Shown: positions 1 through 10,200 of the stretch, one piece after another | Layout: each line of letters opens with the position of its first letter | How positions within the stretch are numbered: the first letter of the stretch is position 1 | Source: Beroe forskalii | Lineage: Eukaryota; Ctenophora; Nuda; Beroida; Beroidae | DNA length: 64,000 bases | Reading direction: 5' to 3' | Assembly: GCA_011033025.1 (NCBI GenBank) | Contig: WFMF01000212.1 | Span: 227,629 to 291,628 of the forward strand | Notes under the pieces: generated by a model | The model's input: only the letters and a program-made list of their open reading frames with translations | What the model was told of the DNA's origin: nothing | Databases searched by the model: none | Position numbers and translations under genes: made by a program

Positions 1-2760
1 TCCTGTCTTCTCTGAAGTTCAGTTCAATGCTGCTCCCACACAACCACGTCTCTTCCTCTCCTCTTCCTGTGCAAGCAATTCCTCGACAAGGAGTCCCGAT
101 TACTCGACAAAGTCTCGTATAGATTTCCCGTGGGTGGTAGAAGGAGGGAGTTGTCATGTTGTCAGGCAACATGTTCTTGTTGCTAAGCAACTTGTTCTCC
201 GTGCTAAGCAACTTGTCATCTGATGTCGCGTTGCTATCTGAGAAGTGTGCAGTGTTCTGATTGGAGGCAAGGTTAGCAACAGGAGAATGAAGAGGCGGGA
301 TTGAGATGTTGAAATCTGTGTAGCACTTTGCTGCCCATAGTTCTGAAATGGATTTAATTTGACAACCCCTAACAGTTAGCACACCTTATATTAGTTATGT
401 AAGAACACATTTCAAAATCACTTAAAAACGTTGTGCTATAAATAAAAGTGGAAGCCCATCCCACGAGATATCACTCAAATGTCAATTGTCAAAATGCTAT
501 TCCTCAGCAAGTTGTCCCGTCTCTAAAATGGAATGCCCAGCACAAAAAATTACTAAATAAGGCCAGTCAAAAAATTGGCCTTCTTAGAAGAAATTGCTCC
601 TTCAATAGAAACACAAATCAACGTAAAATTTTATTTTTAGCTATAATTCGGTCACAGTTCGAGCACTGTTCACAAATTTGGAGGCCAGTGCACAAAACAA
701 ACATTGATAAGTTTGAAGCCATGCAGAAAAGAGCCGTTAAGTGGGTTTTCAGTGAAGATTTTTGCAGCTATACCAAATCAGAATACCACCTTAAATTAAA
801 GAATCTAGGTGTCCTGCCAATGAAATACAAGTTTGATTATAACGACTTAGTCTTGTTCTATAAGATGTTTAATCATCCTAGCCCATTTCAAGTATCCCTG
901 AATATCTTAGGAAGAAGCACCTCCCTGACCCAAAATTAACTCGATATACTAGGAGTATGTCATCATCTGATGAACTTCAATTAGAATGCTCCATAAAACC
1001 TAGAATAGATGTTTTAAAAATTCATACTTCTACCGTACACATTTACTTTGGAATGAAGTTCCATTGAATATAAGATCTGAAAATTGCTTAACAACCTTTA
1101 AGACTAAACTCAAGGAATATCTCTGGATGAAAGCGGACAGTGAATTTGACTAATTTTGGTTAATATGTTAATATCCCTAAACATGTGCTTTCCTATGATA
1201 AGGGTAAGGGACAGGAAGATAGGTAAGGAACAGGAAGAAAGGGAAAAGGTATACAAGGGATTCATATCATGTTCATAGGGATCACCAGGTTCAGGTTCAC
1301 CACCCACATCACATACATCTTTTTTGAATATTTCAGAGATTTATATCACTCAAGCACTCAGAGTAATAAAAGTAATTTATCATTATTTTATTATATTTTT
1401 AAGATAAATTTTTACCATCTACTTTTAATGCAATTTTACCAACTATGTAACTAACCAATCTGTGTGATTTAAGATTTTTGAGGGCGTAATTGTGCAGCAT
1501 AGAGTAGTTTCGACTACTCTGCACGTGCCCCACTCATAGCTTATGCAACAAGTTAGACTCTACTATGTTTATTTTTTATTCAACTATGATTATTCAATTC
1601 TTTTGGTTGGGGCACCCTCATGTTTCATGAAATATTTTATATAGGGCAAGTGACAATGTATAATTTGTTGTGTATCCTATTTGTGATTTTAAATTAAAAA
1701 AAAATAAATAAATAAATTTTCTTCTAAGTGGATTCTCACGTTGTCGAAGCTATCCATTATGATTTAAAGGGATGGTAAAGTTTTCAGATGCAAATTTCTA
1801 ATTTTATCTTATTCCGGTAAAAATAGCTACTTCATGACCTCTAATAAGGTTCTACACGTTTGTTTGTACAAACACGCCCTGGAATAAGTCAATTAAGGCT
1901 GCCATTTGTGCTCTGAAAAGGCACATGGATGTTATGAGGTTATCATGTGAAACTCATTGGTTTTTAACATTAATTAGATATGGATTATGGTTCCCCAATC
2001 AATTTTGGACATGCCAAATATTATTTTGTTGCATACACATATGTGGTTCCGCCATAATGATGCAATTCATGAGCGTGATATCACATTAGATCATATTGAA
2101 AGGTGGACCCCATGCCTTCTCGGCTTGCGGTTATGTATATTGTATGATAAATTTCCCGTTACAAATCTATTAATTAGTGGTCACAGGGCGCATATTGTGG
2201 AATGAAACACATCACATACTTGTCGATATGATATTCCGGTAACATTCAGGCTAAAATAAACAAAATCTATTTTTGAGCCCAAAACTACACCATCCCTTTA
2301 AATCTCTAACGGTTGTAAATTTCCTGAGAATCCTGTAACGGTTTGCAAATTCCCCAGAGAATTCACGTAGTTACGTACCTGGTAAGTTGGCTAAGTATCT
2401 GAGTTGTGTACAAGTCTGTGAAAGGGCTGCCAGGGAGGCTGCTGAGCAAAGCTGGAGAATGTTGAGCAGTAGTTCAGTGGGGTGGCACAGAATGCTAGCG
2501 GAGGGTGGCGGGGAATGTGCCTTACTGGTAGAGGAAGAAGGAGGAGGAAAAGGAGCTCTTTGAGGAATCCCAGAGGTGGAGGAATCAACGCAGTTTGTCT
2601 TGTGAGGTCTGTAACACGCTGATTCATGGTGGGTGATATTCCTGTTGTAGTGAGACCTTTGATTCCGGGTGTTCGAGTTAGTCGTCAGAGGATGGTTTCT
2701 GGTGGCTTGGCGGTTGTGGCACTTGGAGTTATTCGTGGGATGCTGGTTCTTTTGTCTCAT
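1..2760 (-). CDS. F-box protein, first two exons (partial, runs off left edge)
   Basis: Exon 1 is 2760-2377 and starts at the only in-frame Met. A low-complexity Asn/His/Ser/Pro-rich stretch of about 85 residues precedes an F-box: HPTELLLNILQLCSAASLAA, then LSQTCTQLRYLANLP. The exon ends CCAG followed by donor GTACGTAA. Exon 2 begins at 342 after an acceptor reading TCCATTTCAG; its first bases complete a split Glu codon to give LPELWAAKCYTDFNI, which is how an F-box normally ends (LW..C..DF). Exon 2 then stays open to base 1, with PREIYTRLCRVIG near its end. F-box proteins link substrates to SKP1-CUL1 ubiquitin ligases; the substrate domain lies outside the window. The YxRL segment after the F-box is loosely like FBXO31-type proteins, but I do not assign a subfamily. 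The 2-kb intron holds a LINE fragment and a small inverted-repeat element. Confidence 0.72.
448..1719 (+). mobile_element. 5'-truncated, frameshifted non-LTR retrotransposon (LINE) 3' end
   Basis: Bases 448-939 encode the end of a reverse-transcriptase ORF of the CR1/jockey type: HKKLLNKASQKIGLLRRN, then ILFLAIIRSQFEHCSQIW and IDKFEAMQKRAVKWVF, all typical of the segment after the RT catalytic domain. The frame breaks near 920; the continuation LPDPKLTRYTR and, after another shift, LLWNEVPLNIR and LTTFKTKLKEYLWMKAD reads to about 1152 in other frames. The catalytic YxDD region is missing. A non-coding tail runs to an A-rich (TAAA)n end near 1693-1719, as expected for a LINE 3' end. It lies inside the intron of the minus-strand F-box gene and is plainly dead. 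Confidence 0.75.
1761..2304. mobile_element. MITE-like element with ~24-bp terminal inverted repeats
   Basis: The left end GATTTAAAGGGATGGT followed by AAAGTTTT matches the reverse complement of the right end (ACCATCCCTTTAAATC preceded by AAAACTAC). There is no coding capacity in the 544 bp. TTAA occurs at both outer borders, which would suit a piggyBac-type target site, but the TTAA is also part of the inverted repeat, so the class is only a suggestion. It sits in the F-box gene intron just downstream of the LINE fragment. Confidence 0.6.
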
Positions 2761-2984
2761 TATTCTACTGGGTTTTCTTTTTGTTATTCTTTTCTAAAAT
2801 GGGATGAGTAGAAAAACGCTATCAAGTGAGAGAAAATTTCAAAAGAGAAACTTGTGCGCACAAAGTCAAATAAACTTACGAAAGCTCAATGAATGTTATT
2901 ACTTTTTAATTTGAAGAATCGTAGGAGGCCCGAAGATATATTGCCAGTCTAAAATTAATACTCTCTGTTCCACCTGACTAACAA

Positions 2985-3062
2985 TCAACCAATGACATGC
3001 TGTGATTTAATCACGTGACGTACCACCCACCAATGGATAGTTTAGATTTGATCACGTGATTT
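2985..3062. promoter_or_regulatory. Promoter-like block: two CCAAT boxes and two CACGTG E-boxes
   Basis: CCAAT occurs at 2989-2993 and 3030-3034, and the palindrome CACGTG at 3012-3017 and 3053-3058, each inside TCACGTGA-like contexts. The block lies about 230-300 bp upstream of the F-box start codon on the minus strand. Paired NF-Y and bHLH-type sites at this distance suggest its proximal promoter. It could also act on a plus-strand transcript, since the myosin-tail exons begin 1.2 kb further right. Confidence 0.45.
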
Positions 3063-4226
3063 CAATCTGCAGACCGTAGAAAGCTTGCTTTTCTACTTGT
3101 AGAGCTTGCTAACAGTGGAGTATATTGTATAACAAGTATAACAGTCGGGGCATCGGGGCTAGTCTGAAAACTAGAACGGTTGCAGAGAGTTCGTTTTAAT
3201 GGCCATTCAAGTTTTTGCCATCTTTAAAGCATCAAACGACAAAATCTAGGGCAACAGCAATAGCTATAATGCAATTTTAAGAGTAAAAGTACAAATTGCG
3301 ATTTTTAGACGGACAATCAAAAACATAAAATGAACATAAAATTTATTATCAGCCAAAACATTATTACTTCTCCTTCGAATTTTAAAAGTGTTAATCATTT
3401 GATGAAAGGTCGGATTCTTTCAAAGTTTTAAGTCGTATCTTGATGATACATTCAAAGAACTCAACAAATGTAATACTGAATTAAAATTCTAAAATAGCAT
3501 CGTGCATCCACTTGTACAATACTTTAATTCGTGTCAAACGAACGTAAATTCAAATATTTTCCTCAAAGAACGAATGAGAAGTATCGCCTAGTATAATATC
3601 TCAAAAGCAGTGAGCAGAAGTAGCCAGGCGTTAGGAAAGCATGAAATAGAAGCGGGATATATCAGTAGAATACAACTCTCCGTTAATTGTGCCTATTATG
3701 TGTCATGTAATGAGGCACCCTCGCTCCTTATTTGGGATAATTGGCTCTATGGGTGGACCAATTAAGCCCTATCAAGTCGGGGGAGTTACCTAGCTCTCAT
3801 TTTATCGCTCCAGATGGAGGTATGATCAGCATGCAATGTTCGGTGTCTTTGTTAGAATGTACACTTTCCATCAAAATGTCGCGGATAGAAAAGTGGGGGC
3901 CGATCATCGAGTCATTGCCATCATTTTAACAATGTTTAATTAATTTATCATGATGATGAAGACATTTTCAACCGTAAAATCGTTAAAGAGCTAGAAAAGT
4001 ACAAAGCCTCAACTTTATAGTTTTTCCTCTTGAACAAGTACACATCCAAGCGCTCCCGACAATTTAGGGATACGTTGAAGTAAAGACTTCACATTTCGCA
4101 CTCGCCTCGACCTCAAACTTCTAAGATAACAGCACTTTAGCAGTAACTTCACAGTTACTTCACAGTAACACTTATTATCCCCCCCCCCCATTATTGATAC
4201 CACGTCTATAACAGTAACTTTGCAAG
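3063..4226. other. Intergenic or upstream intronic spacer, no gene seen
   Basis: AT-rich sequence with only short, unconserved open frames. I looked here for a first exon or an earlier myosin exon (IQ motif or motor residues) and found none. The stretch is far too short to contain a myosin motor. Confidence 0.5.
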
Positions 4227-7200
4227 AAGATCCGGCTACCGAAGATGACGGGCGTGTTCAGCTCTACTATTAACATGTACCTGGAACGTATCTACCTGTG
4301 CTGGTGGGCCCGCTGCAAGGTATTATTTAGAGTTATTTAGAGTTCTGAGTTATTTAGAGTTATGAGTTATTTAGAGTTCTCAGTTATTTAGAGTTCTGAG
4401 TCATTTAGAGTTCTGTGTTATTCAGAGTTCTCAGTTATTTCGAGTTCTGAGTTATGTAGCGTTCTGAGTTATTTAGAGTTCTGATTTATGTAGAGTTCTG
4501 AGTTATTGAGAGTTCTGAGTAATTTAGAGTAACATGCTGGACAGAATTTATAACAAAGTAGTGATACAATACCAAAGCATTTTATGAAATTCCAATACTT
4601 CGACTGGACAATTGGCAGGTTTTGGAGAATCATGCGTGTTACAATGTATAGGGTTTCTCATTACTCACCTCCTCATCCCTTGCAGATTATGGCACTGAAG
4701 CCACCTCAGCGAGAGAACGTGAGGGTGGCGTTAGCGGCTCACGATGCCTTCAGAGGAGAGCTCAGCTCCCACCCCTCCCTTGTGGTGAGTTGACAGCCCC
4801 CCCCCCTCTCAGCTCCCACCCCTCCCTTGTGGTGAGTTGACAGCCCCCCCACCCCTCTCAGCTCCCACCCCTCCCTTGTGGTGAGTTGACAGCCCCCCCC
4901 TCAGCTCCCACCCCTCCCTTGTGGTGAGTTGACAGCCCCCCTCTCAGCTCCCACCCCTCCCTTGTGATGAGTTGACAGCCCCCCCCTCTCAGCTCCCACC
5001 CTCCCTTGTGGTGAGTTCACAGCCCCCCCCCTCTCAGCTCCCATCCCTCCCTTGTGGTGAGTTCATAGCCCCCCTCTCAGCTCCCACCCCTCCCTTGTGG
5101 TGAGTTGACAGCCCCCCCTCTCAGCTCCCACCCCTCCCTTGTGGTGAGTTGACAGACCCCCCTCTCTCAGCTCCCACCCCTCCCTCGTGGTGAGTTGACA
5201 GCCCCCCCTCTCAGTTCCCACCCCTCCCCTTGTGGTGAGTTGACAGCCCCCCCTCTCAGCTCCCACCCCTCCCTTGTGGTGAGTTGACAGCCCCCCTCTC
5301 AGCTCCCACCCCTCCCTTGTGGTGAGTTGACAGCCACCCCCTCAGCTCCCACCCTCCCTTGTGGTGAGTTGATAGCCCCCCCCTCTCAGCTCCCACCCCT
5401 CCCTTGTGGTGAGTTGACAGCCCCCCCTCTCTCTCAGCTCCCACCCCTCCCTTGTGGTGAGTTCACAGCCCCCCCTCTCCCAGCTCCCACCCCTCCCTTG
5501 TGTGGTGAGTTGACAGCCCCCTCTCAGCTCCCACCCCTCCCTTGTGATGAGTTGACAGCCCCCCTCTCAGCTCCCACCCCTCCCTTGTGATGAGTTGACA
5601 GCCCCCCCTCAGCTCCCACCCCTCCCTTGTGGTGAGTTCACAGCCCCCCCCCTCTCAGCTCCCACCCCTCCCTTGTGGTGAGTTGACAGCCCCCCCTCTC
5701 AGTTCCCACCCCTCCCTTGTGGTGAGTTGACAGCCCCCTCTCAGCTCCCATCCCTCCCTTGTGGTGAGTTCATAGCCCCCTCTCAGCTCCCACCCCTCCC
5801 TTGTGGTGAGTTGACAGCCCCCCCCCTCTCAGCTCCCATCCCTCCCTTGTGGTGAGTTGACAGCCCCCCCCCTCTCAGCTCCCACCCCTCCCTTGTGGTG
5901 AGTTGACAGCCCCCCCTCTCAGCTCCCACCCCTCCCTTGTGGTGAGTTGACAGCCCCCCCTCAGCTCCCACCCCTCCCTTGTGGTGAGTTGACAGCCCCC
6001 CCTCTCAGCTCCCACCCCTCCCTTGTGGTGGTGACAGCCCCCCTGACTCCCACCCCTCCCTTGTGATGAGTTGACAGCCCCCCCCCTCTCAGCTCCCACC
6101 CCTCCCTTGTGATGAGTTGACAGCCCCCCTCAGCTCCCACCGCTCCCTTGTGGTGAGTTCACAGCCCCCCCTCTCAGCTCCCACCCCTCCCTTGTGGTGA
6201 GTTCACAGCCCCCCCCTCAGCTCCCACCCCTCCCTTGTGGTGAGTTGACAGACCCCCCCTCTCAGCTCCCACCCCTCCCTCGTGGTGAGTTGACAGCCCC
6301 CCTCTCAGTTCCCACCCCTCCCTTGTGGTGAGTTGACAGCCCCCCTCTCAGCTCCCACCCCTCCCTTGTGGTGAGTTCACAGCCCCCTCAGCTCCCACCC
6401 CTCCCTTGTGGTGAGTTGACAGCCCCCCCTCTCAGCTCCCACCCCTCCCTTGTGGTGAGTTGACAGCCCCCCCTCTCAGCCCCCTCCCTTGTGGTGAGTT
6501 GACAGCCCCCCTCTCAGCTCCCACCCCTCCCTTGTGTTGAGTTCACAGCCCCCCCTCTCTCAGTTCCCACCCCTCCCTTGTGGTGAGTTGCCCCCCCCCT
6601 CTCAGCTCCCACCCCTCCCTTGTGGTGAGTTGACAGCCCCCCCTCTCAGCTCCCACCCCTCCCTTGTGGTGAGTTGACAGCCCCCCTCTCAGCTCCCACC
6701 CCTCCCTTGTGGTGAGTTCACAGCCCCCCCCTCTCAGCTCCCACCCTCCCTTGTGGTGAGCTGACAGCCCCCCCTTCAGTTCCCACCCCTCCCTTGTGGT
6801 GAGTTCATAGCCCCCTCTCAGCTCCCACCTCCCTTGTGGTGAGTTGACAGCCCCCCCTCTCAGCTCCCATCCCTCCCTTGTGGTGAGTTGACAGCCCCCC
6901 CCTCCCCAGCCCCCCCCAGCTCCCACCCCTCCCTTGTGGTGAGTTGACAGCCCCCCTCTCAGCTCCCACCCCTCCCTTGTGGTGAGTTGACAGCCCCCCT
7001 CTCTCAGCTCCCACCCCTCCCTTGTGGTGAGTTGACAGCCCCCCTCTCAGCTCCCACCCTCCCTTGTGGTGAGTTGACAGCCCCCTCTCAGCTCCCACCC
7101 CTCCCTTGTGGTGAGTTGACAGCCCCCTCAGCTCCCACCCCTCCCTTGTGGTGAGTTGACAGCCCCCCCTCTCAGCTCCCACCCCTCCCTTGTGGTGAGT

Positions 7201-10200
7201 TGACAGCCCCCCCCTCTCAGCTCCCACCCCTCCCTTGTGGTGAGTTGACAGCCCCCCCTTCTCAGCTCCACCCCTCCCTTGTGGTGAGTTGACAGCCCCC
7301 CCCCTCTCAGCTCCCACCCCTCCCTTGTGATGAGTTGACAGCCCCCCTCAGCTCCCACCCCTCCCTTGTGATGAGTTGACAGCCCCCCTCTCAGCTCCCA
7401 CCCCTCCCTTGTGATGAGTTGACAGCCCCCCGCCCCACCCCTCCCTTGTGGTGAGTTCACAGCCCCCCTCTCAGCTCCCACCCCTCCCTTGTGATGAGTT
7501 GACAGCCCCCCTCTCAGCTCCCACCCCTCCCTTGTGGTGAGTTCACAGCCCCCCCCCTCAGCTCCCACCCCTCCCTTGTGGTGAGTTGACAGACCCCCCT
7601 CTCTCAGCTCCCACCCCTCCCTCGTGGTGAGTTGACAGCCCCCCCCCCCTCTCAGTTCCCACCCCTCCCTTGTGGTGAGTTGACAGCCCCCCCCTCTCAG
7701 CTCCCACCCCTCCCTTGTGGTGAGTTCACAGCCCCCCTCAGCTCCCCACCCCTCCCTTGTGGTGAGTTGACAGACCCCCTCTCTCTCAGCTCCCACCCCT
7801 CCCTCGTGGTGAGTTGACAGCCCCCCCTCTCAGTTCCCACCCTCCTTGTGGTGAGTTGACAGCCCCCCCCTCTCAGCTCCCACCCCTCCCTTGTGGTGAG
7901 TTCACAGCCCCCCCTCAGCTCCCACCCCTCCCTTGTGGTGAGTTGACAGCCCCCCTCTCAGCTCCCACCCCTCCCTTGTGGTGAGTTCACAGCCCCCCTC
8001 AGCTCCCACCCCTCCCTTGTGGTGAGTTGACAGCCCCCCTCAGCTCCCACCCTCCCTTGTGGTGAGTTGACAGCCCCCCTCAGCTCCCACCCTCCCTTGT
8101 GGTGAGTTCATAGCCCCCCTCTCAGCTCCCACCCCTCCCTTGTGGTGAGTTGACAGCCCCCCCTCTCAGCTCCCACCCCTCCCTTGTGGTGGTGACAGCC
8201 CCCCTCTCAGCTCCCACCCCTCCCTTGTGGTGAGTTGACAGCCCCCTCTCAGCTCCCACCCCTCCCTTGTGTTGAGTTCACAGCCCCCCTCTCAGTTCCC
8301 ACCCCTCCCTTGTGGTGAGTTGACACCCCCCTCTCAGCTCCCACCCCTCCCTTGTGGTGGTTGACAGCCCCCCCCCTCTCAGCTCCCACCCCTCCCTTGC
8401 AGCCCCCCTCTCAGCTCCCACCCCTCCCCTTGTGGTGAGTTCACAGCCCCCCTCAGCTCCCACCCTCCCTTGTGGTGAGCTGACGCCCCCCCCTTCAGTT
8501 CCCACCCCTCCCTTGTGGTGAGTTCTGGCCCCCTCTCAGCCCCACCCTCCCTTGTGGTGAGTTGACAGCCCCCCTCTCAGCTCCCATCCCTCCCTTGTGG
8601 TGAGTTGACAGCCCCCCTCTCAGCTCCCACCCTCCCTTGTGGTGAGTTGACAGCCCCCCTCTCAGCTCCCACCCCTCCCTTGTGGTGAGTTGACAGCCCC
8701 CCTCAGCTCCCACCCCTCCCTTGTGGTGAGTTGACAGCCCCCCCTCTCTCAGCTCCCACCCCTCCCTTGTGGTGAGTTGACAGCCCCCCTCTCAGCTCCC
8801 ACCCCTCCCTTGTGGTGAGTTCACAGCCCCCCCCTCTCAGCTCCCACCCCTCCCTTGTGGTGAGTTCACAGCCCCCCTCAGCTCCCACCCCTCCCTTGTG
8901 GTGAGTTCACAGCCCCCCTCTCAGCTCCCACCCCTCCCTTGTGGTGAGTTGACAGCCCCCCCTCTCAGCTCCCACCCCTCCCTTGTGGTGAGTTGACAGC
9001 CCCCCTCTCAGCTCCCACCCCTCCCTTGTGGTGAGTTGACAGCCCCCCTCTCAGCTCCCACCCCTCCCTTGTGGTGAGTTGACAGCCCCCCTCTCAGCTC
9101 CCACCCCTCCCTTGTGGTGAGTTGACAGCCCCCCTCTCAGCTCCCACCCCTCCCTTGTGGTGAGTTCACAAACCCCCTCTCAGCTCCCACCCCTCCCTTG
9201 TGGTGAGTTGACGGCCCCCCTCCCTCTCAGCTCCCACCCCTCCCTTGTGGTGAGTTGACAGCCCCCTCAGCTCCCACCCCTCCCTTGTGGTGAGTTGACA
9301 GCCCCCCCTCTCAGCTCCCACCCCTCCCTTGTGGTGAGTCCACACCCCCCTTCAATGAAATGTGACAGATCACGGGTGCTCTCGATAGGTGGGGTTGAGC
9401 AATGGCATTATTTTGGATTTGAATAATCGATAATCGCGTAATTTTGTGCGTGGGGGGCGGGTCAACAGAAGTTTATTGAACCCCTTACTCAATTTTTGCT
9501 TCCTCAATTACTGTCGCAGATGCTGAAGCACTTTGTTCCTGGAATTTTCGTGAAGTCTAAGGTTTGCGTTCATTTTCTTAGGATTTATGTCCTAATGAGG
9601 AGATCATCTAATATTCCGTTACTGTCTCGGGCCTAAACTATGACTGAAATTCTGAATTTGATTCGTCGCGGGTTAACAGTTACATCTTTAATAATTTAAA
9701 CCACGATTATTCTAATACACTATAGACAGTTATTTAGCTGAAGTGTTTACTGCACCCTCCACGATGTTACAGCTGAGATCTATGGACACCGGTCTAGTCT
9801 CAAAAGTCGCATAAATTAAGGTCTGGTTATTTAACGATTCTCTAGGAAACAGGGCGGTTGAATGTGACACAATCACCATGGCTAACCTTGTTGATTGGAT
9901 GCCGTCAAAGCACCTAATTCTCACACAAACCCCCTTCAATAATCCCACTCACTCTGTGACTATACTCGTTAGACCCCTCTCAGGACACCGCTCTGTTCAC
10001 GATACCCGGTCAGTGATCCCATTCAGGTTTAATAAAGCTGGGTTAATATTGTCACTCAGTGATCATATGTACGCTGGTTATGGATCGTGCTGGTTTTATT
10101 CAAAGATATATTTCATGATAATAGTGGTTTAAGAATGTGCGGTTCAAGGGACTGCAAACCTAATATATTGCCGAGTTTGAAGGCGATATCATGAAACTCA

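Noticed and set aside
3741-3929. 62-residue plus-strand frame as an upstream myosin exon
   Set aside because: No similarity to IQ motifs or TH1 start and no matching splice phase to the exon at 4227.
5063-8888. Long minus-strand open frames reading LSTHHKGGVGAERGG-type repeats (up to 222 residues)
   Set aside because: They are translations of the 42-45 bp myosin-intron minisatellite, with frame drift between units, no start context and no conservation. The array is intronic to the plus-strand gene.
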